The position numbers and the translations under genes were made by a program. Below are positions 44,901-56,591 of a stretch of 64,000 bases of DNA, piece after piece; within the stretch, counting starts at the first letter, position 1, and every line of letters begins with the position of its first letter. Location of the stretch: NCBI RefSeq assembly GCF_004664715.2, contig NC_051079.1, positions 60,008,660 through 60,072,659 of the forward strand, read 5' to 3'. The stretch is from Peromyscus leucopus (taxonomy: Eukaryota; Chordata; Mammalia; Rodentia; Cricetidae). A model generated the notes under the pieces. It saw only the letters and a list, made by a program, of their open reading frames with translations. It had not been told where the DNA came from and did no database searches.

Positions 44901-47391
44901 GTTTATTGGGGGAGGGGGAAGAGGAGTGAAAGAGTGCAAGGAGGTCTTGGAGTGGGGAATATGAGAGAGGCAGGCAGACAGAAGAGGCAAGAGAGCAAGA
45001 TGGGAGCACCGGGACTGATGACACTTTTAAGGGGTGTATGTGTCACATAGCTGACATGGTGGCACTTGACGATGAAACTGCTGCCATTGCCAAGGCAGGC
45101 TGTGGTGGGAGCTCACACAGGGTACTTCTGTAAAAATGTCCCCATCATGTTAGATAGGATACCTGACAAAGGTCACAAAACTCATAGAAGGCAGATCCAA
45201 TTAGTGGATCCAGACTTGTGTATTCCCAAGGCCCATAATCTTCCTCACAATATAGAGATTACAGAAAGCATTTTGGTCATACTTTCTTAATTATTCACCA
45301 CCAGCCTTATTCCAAATGAGTTATAAAGAGATTTGCAAGTGTGTCAATGTTACAGAAAGATTAAATACATTTTAACCCAAGGCAAAATGAAACAAGAAAG
45401 TAAAGACAAAAAATAAGATGGAAGCTGAAGTGAGATTGGGCTACACGTCACAGTTTTAAATTTGCTGGATGATGAGCCTGCAATTGAGCTGTGGGTTTTC
45501 CAGGTACAGAAGCAAAGATGCATGATGACCTCCATATCCTGTTTATGAAAGTGAAGAAGTTACTAGGAAAAAAATATTGACCTCTTATCTGCAGGGACTG
45601 AATTTTCCTCAACTCTAGAATTTTTGTAAGAGTTTGTAATTCATAAACAGCATCCTTTGAGAAAACAATACCAGGATTGATTAGGATCACCTTTCCTAGT
45701 GTTGTGACATCAAAATACTAGTCTGGAAAAGCAATTCTACACATAATATTTTGGATTTTGAGAACAATGTGCAGAAACTTATTCAGGTCACATACCATAT
45801 TAGTATCTGGTATAACTCAGGGCTGGGGATTGAAGTAATTGTAAAACTGGGTGTAATGTATATAACACAACCCCCAAGAAGCCCTGACTCTCAAGTAGAT
45901 GTTGTTCCTCTTACATGAGAGCTTAAAGGTATTCACCCTTGATTGTCAGAAGATAATCCCTGACAAGTATCTGGAGAACAGCAACGCTCTCTGGCCCATT
46001 AATTGTGAATCTCCATGTTTCAACAAGATCATCAGAGGGCTGACAACTTCCTGTGAAGCATTAAAAAAAGATCTTGTTACATAAAAGTGCATTATCAGGA
46101 ATTAAGATATTATCAGGATTAGCATCTTAGTGTGAGTGAGTTCTACCAATTAGTTATTAGACAGCGGGGGCCTAAAGGGATAAGACCCAGGATACACTTT
46201 ACTTTAAAAGGTTCACAAATGTTTTTCAACATTTTCTTCTCCCAAGGTCTGGAAGAGAGGCAACCATCCCCCATCCCCCAGTACAAAGTCAGGAAAACAA
46301 ACAAAAGTATATCATGGAAAATGTTCAGTGTGCTTTTGTATAGTTTAGGGGATGGGGTGGCTAGCTTTAGAAGAGGTGAGAATCTGGGCTCAGCAAGGGG
46401 CATTACCTATGGCTTGAATAGAAGAAAGTTGTTAAAGAGATGCAGGGCTGGTCTTTTAACAAATCAGCAGACAGCTTCACACTTGTCATCCATTTCAAGG
46501 AGTTCTGGACTCTGAAAAGTCTTTGTCTAAAGTGCCAAACTTTGTCACTTTGGTAGCTTAGAAGTAGCGGGAGCTACCAGAGCCAACTAAGCCATGCTCC
46601 CAGCTCCCTTTTCATGTACTGAATGCCTGACCCTTTAACTTTGCTAAGCATTTGGTCACTATGAGGCCTCTGAAATTTAGGTTTATATGGTCACCCTATG
46701 GCCCTAAGGCTGACACTTATAAGTACAGATGCACATGATAGACATAGCATATTTCATTAACATTACTGTATGAATTACTACTATATGGGACTCTGTTACC
46801 AGAATGGCACTAACACAGTGGTTTGCTGAGACTCTCAGTGGCCTTGAAATCTAGATAGGATCAGATCCTGCGATTTGCATTATGTTTGTATCTGTGAATG
46901 TATGTGCACCACAGGACTGCTCTGACCCTAGCAGTGGTCCAGTAGTCGGCAGTGGATGAGGAATGATTTTCTTTATGTGGCAATGTTATCTCTGCTAGTC
47001 ATGATATCAAACCACTAGGAAATTTATGCCTTGAAAAAGTCTTTAGAATAGCCATGTTTATTCCTAGGAAACCCCCCCCCAGTTTTTTAATATTATGGAG
47101 TTGGCCCTTTTAATCCATGTTCTTTCTGACTCTAGTGATATTGTAACTGCCTGGGTGGGGTTATACTTGGCTGGATAAATGATGCACATTACTTGTATAC
47201 CTTTCTCATGAAAGAGGAGCAAAAAGATTATAAAAGCCATAGGACATGGGCATCTACTCTGAGACAGTCTTCTCTCTATGACAAGAAAACTGCACCCATG
47301 GATTCTTAGTAATATGGCTGCCTGAAAAATACCACCACCACCTGACATGGCAATATAGATGGGGAATTTCTCAAAAGACTCCATCCCTAGA
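41912..47391. other. Long low-repeat block, no gene recognised
   Basis: About 5.5 kb with no SINE, LINE or LTR that I can identify. ORFs reach 127 aa (46,132-46,515 +) without domain signatures. The stretches around 42,840-43,250, 43,740-44,060 and 44,150-44,380 look like complex single-copy DNA. Confidence 0.4.
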
Positions 47392-47810
47392 TGTAGATGT
47401 AACCAACCATCTTATTAAATAAGAAACACAGAATCAATGTAAAAGAGAAAGCCAAGAGGTCAGAGCTCAAAGCTAAAGCCTTACTCTTCCTGCAGTGCTC
47501 CTAGCTCTCCGAAAGAGAGCTACTTCCTGTGTGTATGTCTTTAAATAGTCTTTCTGTTCTGCCTTCTCATTGGTTGTAAACCCAAACACATGACTGCCTT
47601 GTCACTGCCTGTAAGTACAGCCCTCCAGGTCTTAAAGTCGTATGTCTCCAATGCTGGCTGTATCCCTGAACACACAGAGATCTATGGGATTAAAGGTGTG
47701 CGCCACCACTGCCACGCTCTTTCTATGGCTCTAATAGCTCTGACCCCCGGGCAACTTTATTTATTAACATACAACTAAAATCACATTTCAGTACAAATAG
47801 AATACCACCA
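47392..47810 (-). mobile_element. LTR of a further ERVK family (3' LTR)
   Basis: Minus strand begins TGGTGGTATTCTATTTG at 47,810 and ends GGTTACATCTACA at 47,392. It has a TATA-type CTATTTAAAGAC at about 47,550-47,539 and a B1-derived piece (gtggtggcgcacacctttaa, near 47,690-47,714). AATAAATAAAG lies near the 5' end. The internal region follows on the right, with a PPT at the junction. Confidence 0.82.
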
Positions 47811-48540
47811 TATTTCCCCCTTTCTATTTTAATAAAAAGAAAAAAAAGCAAAAGGTTATAACTAACAAAAGAAAAACTGTATACAAAAGTACAATAACTA
47901 TATATAATATATAATATATACAAGTAATAAATACCTAAACAATGTCTAGTCCATTTGTATTTGACAAATCAGAGAAAATAATTCCATTATCTATCCTATT
48001 TTGGTAAGTCCAAAATGTATCTAATTCACTTTCTATCCTAATTAATCTTCAACTATAACTAACTAACCTTCAACTATAACTAACTAATCTTCAATTATAA
48101 CTAACTAATCTTCAACTCCCACAGAGACCAAAGAAGGAAATACTATTAGCTAACAAAAATAAAAACAGGAAGTGCATGCAAGCAACTTCCAAAAAATTTG
48201 TGAGTTGACAGTAACAGCCAACTACCTGGACAGTCACCTGAATGACTCCGCAGTGATGGGGCATCATCTTCAGCCTATAGGCTTAGCGTATCTGACAGAC
48301 TCATTTGTGAAGTAGAATGTACACAAGGTCAACAGTTCAAACTCACATTGGGTGAGAGCAGTCCATGTACCAGAAACACCTGAATTCCACTAGTGTCATG
48401 TCATGATTCAGGATTTTAAATTCTGGAAATTGATGGTTTTTTAATTCAGCTGTCCATTCTTCTTGGCTGTGTATATATGGCTTCATCTCAGCATCCCCTT
48501 CTTCTCCACCTAGATAAAGGTCTATAGGCATTTAATAAGT
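47811..48540 (-). mobile_element. 3' internal region of that ERV, with polypurine tract
   Basis: The PPT reads GAAAGGGGGAAATA on the minus strand, directly before the LTR. The region contains a 3.5-copy 21-bp repeat and words shared with the large provirus 3' region (ggacagtcacct, tatctgacagac). It is non-coding, and the element's remaining internal part and other LTR are absent. Confidence 0.7.
48046..48120 (+). repeat. 21-bp tandem repeat
   Basis: Unit (a/c)(t/c)cttcaactataactaacta, about 3.5 copies. Confidence 0.85.
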
Positions 48541-48599
48541 GCTAAGAGGGGGTCAGCCCTAAATACATACGCACATGAGAGAGAATGTACTCACCTTGT

Positions 48600-48810
48600 T
48601 TTATTTATGTACTTATTTGTATATGTATGTGTGTATGTATGCATGTATGTATAACAATAATAATTATAGAAAATACCATGAAATTAAGAAGGAATGGTGA
48701 GGGTCAACATAGAAGGGGTTGGAGGGAGGATGGGAAGGGAAACTACGTAAATATAGAACACATATGTGAAATTTTAAAAATATATTATTTTAAAAAGGAA
48801 AAAAAGAGCA
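48600..48810 (+). mobile_element. L1 LINE 3' end, sense
   Basis: gaaggggttggagggaggat, gggaagggaaactacg and an A/T-rich tail, preceded by a TATG-type simple repeat. Confidence 0.5.
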
Positions 48811-49939
48811 GAGTAATAGTCTGTAAGAGTGACAGAAAGTACTGTTGATGTGTGGTACCACATCATGAACACATGGCACAAGAGAGCTGCAGAGCAACAA
48901 GATCTATATTCTGTCAACAAAACGGTTTTTTAAGCACCACAGCACTGGGAATAATATCACTATAGCTAATTTTGTCTATAGGTGAAAATATCTGAAACCA
49001 AGCAGGTGTGATACATTAGAAAATTATGATGAAAATGGGCAGGACAGAGGACAAGAATAGGATGTGCTATTTTGCTACAGAGGCCATAGATTCTGACCAC
49101 CAACCAGAGATGGGAGTGAGCAAAGTCACCATGTCGCTGGAACAGAAACATGAGACTAGGCATACTAAGAACTTACGAAGAACAGTTTCACTTTATCATA
49201 CCTTGGTGCCAAGAGAGAACCTTTTGTCTTGTGATTTGTTCCATGGGTGAAGTGAGAACATAGTGAAAACCCAGGCATATATGCAACTGCTCCAAATTTG
49301 TACTTTCTTACCCCACATAAAATAATACTGAAGTAATCAGAAGGACTTCATGAAAAAAACTCTAATCAAGAAATTGGTTTCAGAAATGAAGTAAAGACAC
49401 ACACTCTGTACTGATCCAGTTAAACAAATCACCTCTAGACTTGACTCATAGGAAATGTTAAAGTTTTATTTTCAAGTTGACACCGAGGAATAGTAGTTAT
49501 CATGAAAACATAGGAAAGTACAAAAGTTATTGACTAAGTTAAGTATATAGTCAAAATAAAATTTAAAAATTTCTAATACCAAAATGGTAGCTTGTGTATC
49601 ACTTAGTTCTAGTGGAAAAAAAATAAGCATTAAAATAATGTAATTTGAGAATTAATACACAGTTTAAAAACATTATAATTGACATTAAAATACTGAGAAT
49701 GGGAATAAAATGACTGAGTTTTTCTAAGGTAACAGACAAATAATTAGTGATTTAAAGTAGGCTGTTTGAAATGTTCAGATGTTTTGTGTAAGCTTCATGG
49801 TAACCACAAGCAGAAGAAAATCTATACTTGCACAAAACACAGAGGCAAAATATTTGAAGCAGAGGCATACCAGAATACATAACCATAAGATAACAAAAGA
49901 AATCATAAAATGAGGAACAAAGGATCTATAAAAGAAAAC
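48811..49939. other. No recognisable feature
   Basis: AT-rich DNA with ORFs up to 74 aa and no family resemblance. Confidence 0.35.
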
Positions 49940-50045
49940 AAAAGCAAATAACAAAATGCCAATAATATATTACTAACCACTAATTATTCTACTAAATGTA
50001 AATAAAAGAAATTCTCCAATCAAACAAACAATAGTTAGATACACT

Positions 50046-50065
50046 AAAAAAAAAAAAAAAAAAAA
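50046..50065 (+). repeat. Poly-A tract (L1 fragment end)
   Basis: Run of about 20 A after an L1 endonuclease-region-like fragment (about 49,940-50,040: taaatgtaaataaaag, ctccaatcaaac). Confidence 0.7.
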
Positions 50066-50076
50066 GATCTAGTTGT

Positions 50077-50544
50077 TGTGGTGACATATTGTATACCCTA
50101 AGAAAGCTTGCCAGAGGATCAGAGGACAGAGCCAGCCACTAGATTAGACATAGAGGCCAGACGGTGGTGACACACACCCTTAATCCTATCACTGGAGAGG
50201 CAGAGATCCATCTAGATCTCTGTGAGTTTAAGGCCACACTGGAAACAGAGCCAGGCAGTGGTGACACACATCTTTAACCCCGGTACTGGGAAACAGAAGC
50301 CTTTAATCTCAGAAAGTGATGGCAGGGCAGAGAAAGTTATATAAGGCTTGAGGAAACAGGAACTAAAGCAGTTCAGTGAAGACCCTTTCGGGTAAGGACT
50401 CAGATGCTTTGAGTCTGAAGATTCTTGGAGTTGGTGAGGTAATAGGTGGTGACTGTAGCTTGCTCTGCTTCTCAAATCTTTCAGCCTTCACCCTGATATC
50501 TGGCTCTGGGTTTTTTATTAAAAGATCATCTAAGATTTGAACAA
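50077..50544 (+). mobile_element. Solo LTR, ERVK type, B1-bearing family
   Basis: Runs tgtggtgacatattg … gatttgaaca. AGTTGT precedes and AATTGT follows, a 6-bp target duplication with one mismatch. B1-derived words, a ttatataaggc TATA box near 50,338 and the ctggctctggg block match the 41,479 copy. Confidence 0.87.
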
Positions 50545-51121
50545 ATTGTATGTAGTCTCTAAGATGCTCAACCCCATTAGTGAAACAATCCATTGTTGAA
50601 GAATAGTATTCCTCATCAATCCCTTACCAAAGTTCACTGAAGACTGAGACTTCAAAATATGAGTCTTTGCAGGGGGCAGTCTAAAAACAACATATCTAAA
50701 TAATAACAGACACGTACAAATGGAACATTTTTAAACGAAACTTTTGGGTAAGGGACTGAATTAGAAGCAACTTTTATGACCTACTGGAAGAAAAACAAGA
50801 GACTCTATTCCCTCTAAGAGAAAGACCCGAGTAAACAGAAATATAGGACACAAGCTTCCTTCCCAAAGGAAGATGCTGCTTCCAGTTAATATGCTCTTGA
50901 AGAAGGAAAATTAGTTCAGGCCATGGAGTCTCACTGGGTATACAAGCCACACTTAAGGGCCGGCCCTATACCCATCAGTAGATGACCTACACATAATATA
51001 CTCAAATGTAATTTAAAGATTGTTTATCTCATATTGCTTTGTTTGGGATTTTTTTTTTTGTTTTACCTTACTGGTCTTTTTCCTTGTATATTATGGTTCC
51101 TGATTTTGAGATTTTTTTTAT

Positions 51122-51161
<40 letters not shown>

Positions 51162-51440
51162 TGTGTCTGTGTGTGTGTGTGCATGTCTGCGTGTGTATTT
51201 GTTTCTTCTGCTTTCCTTTTTTGCTTTTTTCTTTTGTTTGGTAGTTTGTTCTTTTTAAAAAAAATATCTTTGATGTCTTTTTTATTTGCCTATTTACTTT
51301 CTCAAGAGAGATAAAAATGGTATAAAGTTGGAAGGGTAAGGAGATTGGTAGAATCTGGGAAAAGATTAAAGGGTGAACCAAGATGAAAATATATTGTATG
51401 AAAATAACTTTATTTTCAATAAAAACATAAAATATTTTTA
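50545..51440 (+). mobile_element. L1 LINE 3' UTR, sense, with (TG)n
   Basis: tctcactgggtatacaagcc, gattttgagatttttttatg, the (TG)n at 51,122-51,182, then aagttggaagggtaaggag and an A-rich end. Confidence 0.7.
51122..51182 (+). repeat. (TG)n microsatellite with CTG interruptions
   Basis: TG run broken by TCTGTGTC. Confidence 0.95.
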
Positions 51441-51479
51441 AAAATCAAGTAATAAATTTACCACTGGATTTCTGGAGAT

Positions 51480-51740
51480 TTTATATATATGCTCTGGAGA
51501 TATTATATATGTGTGTATGTGATTTTATATATATAATATATGTGATATAGATTATATATGTGATCCATGCAACATTAGGAGGCTCTTTTAATAAATCAAT
51601 TAATATAATTACTATAAAAAATAGGAAGGGAAGAAGTGAAAACAAAGAAATAAGAAATATAGTAGAAATGCAGGAAGGAAGGAATGAAGGAGGAACGGAG
51701 GGAGGGAGGAAAGAAAGAAAGGAAGGAAAGAAGACAGACA
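51480..51740 (+). repeat. AT-rich and GGAA/AAAG simple-sequence region
   Basis: Alternating TATA/TGTG runs (51,480-51,560), then a purine tract of GGAA, GGGA and AAAG units (51,670-51,740). Confidence 0.8.
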
Positions 51741-52280
51741 AGCCTAAGTGAGATTGATTCTATAAAGAAGCAAAAGCAATCAAGTTGGGCATCAACCAGT
51801 ATTAAGCTTCATTGTACTGTTCCTGACAGGATTGGAGTCAATAGTGGCTTTTAGAGAGGCATCACCCCTTCCTGGAAAGGAACCTACTAGAATAGCACAT
51901 TGGAGAAGATTAGCAGGATCATGGGGACACAACCAGAGGTTGAATACCTCATAGGTATAGGCCAGAGAAGACTGTGGATTTGGAAAAAGACGAGGGATGC
52001 TAAAGCCTTAAGCTGAGAGTCTCCGGAATGGTCTTGAAGGAGAAGCCTGATAAGGATCCACTCTGGACACTGCCTGGGCAAGGCAAAACGCAGGAACATA
52101 TTAAGTGTACTACTGAGCTTTACACCAAGTCAAATGAAGCATTGGATCTGTGAACAGATAAGATCCACAGACAACTAGTCAACCTAATCACAAAAGAAGG
52201 AAATCGGAGGTAGAAAAGGAAATAATAAAACAGAATCAAATGAAATGCACAGAAGTATTAGAAAACTGGTTGTGAGACCA
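51741..52280. other. No recognisable feature
   Basis: Single-copy-looking sequence between repeats. Confidence 0.35.
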
Positions 52281-52289
52281 TCAATTGTG

Positions 52290-52560
52290 ACTTTGGGAGT
52301 ATCTGTAATCCCATGGACTGGGGTTCAGCAAATCCTGCAATGTGTAAAATGAAGAAAGTTAGCTGAACTCTAGAACACATTCATCTCTTTCCGCTTTCTG
52401 ACAGATGATACAATGTGACCAAATGCTTCAAATGCCTGGTCCTTTGATTTCCCTCCAGGATGAACTGCACTTTCAGCTGTAAGCTCGAATAGACCCTATC
52501 TCCCTTAAGTTCCATTAGTCAGCCATTTTATTACAGTGACAAGAGAAGAGACTCATACCC
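52290..52560 (+). mobile_element. Medium-reiterated rodent repeat, degenerate
   Basis: ttccgctttctgacagatg, caatgtgaccaaatgc, gctgtaagctcgaatagacc and acagtgacaagagaagagac follow the order of the copies at about 62.24 and 62.7 kb. Confidence 0.5.
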
Positions 52561-53219
52561 AGAGATTCCCCAACTGGAAAACCTGGAAGGAATGGAAACA
52601 TTCCTCAATGCACATGACATACCAAAATAAAATCAAGATGATAGATGACACATGCAACTCAAACTCACAGTAAGTCAAGATATTGAAGGAGAAATCAAGT
52701 CTTCCCAGAAAGTAAAGGCCAGACACAGACAGATTATCTGCTGAATTCAATGGAATATTTTAGAAAAACTTAATACCAATACTTCTCAAACTATACAAAA
52801 TCAAAACCAAAACAACAATGAAAAACATGATAACTGACAAGCTCATTCTATAAATATTGTATCACCATGATATGAGAACTGGGCAAGGACAGAGCAAAAA
52901 CTAAAGTTGGAAACCAAATTTTCTGTTGATCAAAATTATCATTAAATACTTAAAAACTGAATTTAAGAGAACATTAAATGATTATACCTCATGGCCAATT
53001 TGGTTTCATCTCCAGAGTGTAAGGTTAGTTCAATGTACACAAATTAATATATGTCATACAGCATGTAAATTGACTCTAAGGGAGAGGCATCTCATGGTCA
53101 TCTAGCTAGACAAAGAAATCTTCAATTTCCTTTCATAATAAATGAACAGAAGAAGATAGGAATAGAATAAAAGCTATATTAAAAAAAACCTATAATCAAT
53201 ATTATACTAAATGGGGCTG

Positions 53220-53320
53220 GATCTCGCACTGTAGACCAGGCTGGCCTCAAACTCACAGAGATCCACCTGGCTTTGCCTCCCAAGTGCTGGGATTAAAAGC
53301 ATGTGCCACCACCGCCCGGC
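53220..53320 (-). mobile_element. B1 SINE, antisense, truncated
   Basis: 'gtagaccaggctggcctc', 'cacagagatccacctggc', 'cccaagtgctgggattaaa', 'ccaccaccgcccggc'. The B1 3' part is missing. Confidence 0.93.
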
Positions 53321-53640
53321 CTGGCTAGTTCTTTTAACTTAAGTTAACCTGTTTCTCTTTATCTTTGCATCAGGGCTTTTTACTGTTTCTTTCTTATATT
53401 ACTTCCACTGCTTTTCATGTCTAGTTGGCTGGGGTCTGCCTGGCTTCTTGCCCTGGGTGTGTCTCTCATTCTCTCCTCCTACTTATTCTCTCTGCCTGCC
53501 AACCCTACATATTCTTTCTCCACCTAGCTGTTGGCTGTTCAGCTTTTTATTAGAGCAATCAGGTGCCTTAGGCAGGCAAGGTGAAAAAAATGCGACACAT
53601 CTTTACATAATTATACAAATACACCATAAACAAAAGTAAC
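53321..53640 (-). mobile_element. Unnamed interspersed repeat, probably LTR-type, antisense
   Basis: The pyrimidine-rich block, ctgttggctgttcagctttt and aatcaggtgccttaggcagg resemble a rodent repeat often joined to B1-like sequence. AATAAA is on the minus strand near 53,550. The family is not identified. Confidence 0.35.
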
Positions 53641-53670
53641 ACAGATGTACTCAGTAAAAGTAATATTCCC

Positions 53671-53674
<4 letters not shown>

Positions 53675-53725
<51 letters not shown>
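53675..53725 (+). repeat. (CA)n microsatellite
   Basis: Pure CA dinucleotides, about 25 units. Confidence 0.95.
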
Positions 53726-53727
<2 letters not shown>

Positions 53728-54487
53728 GGTAACACATCTTTACCCAGTTAAAATAGTATTCCACAACAACATTTGCTCTAACATCTGGAATAAGACAAGG
53801 ATGACCACTTTCTGCACTCTTGTTCATCACAATGCTAAAAAATCTTAGCTCAGGCAGAAAGAAAAAAAGAAAGGGGGTACACAAATAGGAAAGAAGTCAT
53901 TACCCTTAATTACAGATAGCATGATCCTATACTTAAAAGACCATAAAGAGTCCATTAGAAAACTCTTAGATCTCATAAACATTTTCAGTAAAATACCAGG
54001 ATACAAAAGCAACATAAAACAATTTATATAACAACATAATGAACTTGCTGAAAAACAAATTAGAAAAATTCCCTTCATATATTTAAGTCTAGGAGCAAGC
54101 CTAAGGAAGGTGATAAAAGACACCAAGAATGAAAATTTTAAGACAGTGAGGAAAGAAATCGAAGAAAACACTAGATGGAGAGATCATCCATGCTCTTGAG
54201 TTGTCAAAATTAATACCTTAAAATGACTATTTGCCAAAATGGGTATACAGTAAGAAGATGGCCAACAACATTCCAATGATAATCTAAAAAATTCCAAATA
54301 TCCGTGGGGAAATAGACTACAAAAGTCCAAATCAATTCTAAGAGGAAAGAGTAATGTTGGACGTATCATAATAGCAGAACTCAAATTGTCCTACAGAACT
54401 GTACTGATAAAGACAACAATGTGCTGCCAAAGTCTCAGGTATTTAGACTGCTAAAGAGAATGGAGAATCCAGAATTAAACCATAGGG

Positions 54488-54494
<7 letters not shown>

Positions 54495-54556
<62 letters not shown>

Positions 54557-54571
54557 TGTGTGTGTGTGTGT
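54495..54571 (+). repeat. (TG)n microsatellite
   Basis: TG dinucleotides with one TATG interruption, about 38 units. Confidence 0.95.
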
Positions 54572-54609
54572 ACACATGTATATGTTTGTATGTGATACAT
54601 ATCCATGCT

Positions 54610-54745
54610 AAGGCACATGTGTAGAGATCAGAGTACAACTTATATGAATTTGTTCTCTCCTTCACCATGTGGGACCGGGGGACAAACTCAAGTCTTCAGG
54701 TTTAGCAACTCAGTATTTTACCTCCTGAGCCATCGTGTCAGCTCA
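54610..54745 (-). mobile_element. B3/B2-type SINE, antisense
   Basis: 'caccatgtgggaccggggg', 'aaactcaagtcttcaggttt', 'cctcctgagccatcgtgtca' is the complement of a B2/B3 tRNA-like head and body. Confidence 0.75.
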
Positions 54746-55154
54746 AGCCATCTAATTTTTGATAAGGTGTCAAAAACATGTATTGGACAAAAGACAGCAT
54801 CTGCAACAAATGTGACAAAACTGGGTATCCACAGGTAGAAGAATGAATTTATGCAGAAGAATGAATTTATAGACATTTCTTTCTCCTTGAACAACAACAA
54901 CAAAAAATTCAACTATAAGTTGACTGAAACCTTAACACTAAACACGAAGTACTGAGACTGCTAGAGGAATAGGCATACATAGGGATGTTCTGAACAGGGC
55001 TTCCACATACAAAAAGTAATTCCAAAAGTTGCCAAACTGGATTGCTAGGCATTAAGAAGTTTATTTGTAGCAAAGGAATAAACATCAACATGGAGACATA
55101 GCCTAGAGAATAGGCCAAATTTTTTATCATCAACTGTCCTGTCCTTGGGAAGAC

Positions 55155-55266
55155 TGATATATAATAATATAATATGAAATGATATGATATGATGATATAA
55201 TAATAGAATATAATGTAATGTAATATAATAACATAACATAACATAATATAATATAATATAATATGG
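55155..55266 (+). repeat. (TAATA)n/(TGATA)n AT-rich minisatellite
   Basis: Pentamer variants ATAAT, GATAT and ATAAC repeated over about 110 bp. Confidence 0.9.
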
Positions 55267-55269
55267 AAT

Positions 55270-56275
55270 ATATAAAGGGTGACAAAATGATGGGCTAGTG
55301 AACTGAATGTATAAGGACAGTCATTTTTACAATATTAATTCTACCCAATCCTTGGAGCATAGGAAGTCTTCCCCAATCTTCTAATGCTCCCTCCTTTGGA
55401 GTTTTAAACTTTTTGCTCTAGATGCCCTTTATCTCCTTAGCAAGGTTTACTTGGGGGTTCTGGTATTAACTTTTTTTTAGAATATAATATAATTATAACA
55501 TTTCTCATTGCCTTTTCCTCTCTCCAAACCTTCCCATATATATCTTCTTGCTCTCCTTCAAATTTATGGGCTCTTTTTTCACTAGTTGTTATTGCATGCA
55601 TATATGTATACCCATATATGTCCTAACTACAACTTAATCAGTCCATATAACATTACATGTGTGTGTGTTTTCAGTGCTGAAACTGGAAGACCAAGATAAG
55701 CTTTCCCTGGGGGACCACACCTCCCACTCCCAGTGTTTCTAAGTTGCCTATAGTTCTTTATTTTAGAGTTGAGGTCTCCTGGGCTTTTGCCATCCAGGTT
55801 GTCCTGCCCATCATGTTGTCCTGTTCAGCTCATATGTGGGCAGCCATATTGAGGAGACTTTTTGGGTTGTAGCTTCTGAGATGACTAGGAGACACAATTT
55901 CATAGTAAATTCCCTAATCCCCGGGTTCTTACAGTCCCTAACCTCCAGTACAACGTTCCCTGAGCCTTAGGTGTAGGAGTGTTTTGTAGATGTATCCACT
56001 GTGGTGATCTCTGTCTGTTGTAAAGAGAAGTTTTCTTGATAAGGAGTAAAGACTTTTCCTATCTATGGGTGTAAGAACAAATGTTCGTATATTGTTCTTA
56101 GGGATTATGCTGGTTTCTAAACTAGTGGTTGTCTAGTCTCCTCCAGTAACCAGGACTTCCTTAGCAATGAGTAGTTAGCTGGGTTTCTAGTGCCAGGCAT
56201 GCTTTCCCTCCTATTGGGACTTTTGTTTTGTTTTAAGAATATTGTGAATTGGATTGTTTGTCATTGGTGCATAGA
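55270..56275 (-). mobile_element. L1 LINE ORF2 end and 3' UTR, antisense
   Basis: Opens with ORF2 antisense words (caatattaattctacccaat, ctccttagcaaggtttac). A typical rodent L1 3' UTR complement follows: agagttgaggtctcctggg, gttcagctcatatgtgggca, ccttaggtgtaggagtg, gtagatgtatccactgtgg. It meets the sense L1 tail to tail across the AT minisatellite. Confidence 0.65.
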
Positions 56276-56286
56276 AAGGTTACAGG

Positions 56287-56311
56287 TTTTTTTTTTTTTT
56301 TTTTTTTTTTT
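56287..56311 (+). repeat. Poly-T tract
   Basis: Run of about 25 T. Confidence 0.9.
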
Positions 56312-56387
56312 AGTATTAGTTTTGTAGTTCCATTTTGCTGAAAGTGTTACTTAGTTCTAAGAGTTTTGTTTTGTAGTCTTTAGGGCA

Positions 56388-56591
56388 AGAGTTCTCAACA
56401 TGTGGTTGAACAACCTTTTCACAAGTGTCTCCTAAGACCACAAGAAAACATAGGTATTTACAGTATGGTTTATAAAAATAGCAAAATTACAGTTATAAAG
56501 TAGCAACAAAAGTAATTTTATGGTTGGGGGTCACTACCACATGAGGAACTGTATTAAAGGGTCACAGCATTAGGAATGTTGAGAACCACTG
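56388..56591 (-). mobile_element. hAT-type MITE (URR1-like), second copy
   Basis: Left end 'agttctcaacatgtgg', right end 'gttgagaaccactga', forming imperfect terminal inverted repeats. Body 'agcaaaattacagttataaa', 'gtagcaacaaaagtaatttt', 'ttggggtcactaccacatg' parallels the 21.2-kb copy. Confidence 0.82.

Larger units (their letters stand above)
52561..55080 (+). mobile_element. Old L1 LINE ORF2, sense, with nested insertions
   Basis: RT-region words: gccaatttggtttcatctcc, ctaacatctggaataagac, accactttctgcactcttg, gatagcatgatcctatac, cattttcagtaaaataccagg. Later blocks at 54,755-55,070 (taatttttgataaggtgtc, aggcatacatagggatgttc) belong to the ORF2 C-terminal part. Interrupted by a B1 and linked repeat (53,220-53,640), (CA)n, (TG)n and a B3. 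Confidence 0.7.

Noticed and set aside
45066..45290. Possible processed pseudogene (74-aa ORF)
   Set aside because: No protein family recognised, no poly-A tail and no target duplication seen.
46132..46515. 127-aa plus-strand ORF
   Set aside because: No recognisable motif, overlaps an 86-aa minus-strand ORF, and has no regulatory or splice evidence.
48046..48120. Short regular repeats resembling a CRISPR array
   Set aside because: The 21-bp units are directly tandem with no unique spacers, in a eukaryotic ERV region.
51034..51381. Val-Cys and His-Thr repeat ORFs
   Set aside because: Translations of the (TG)n microsatellite. The same applies at 36.8-37.1, 38.1-38.3, 53.6-53.9 and 54.4-54.7 kb.
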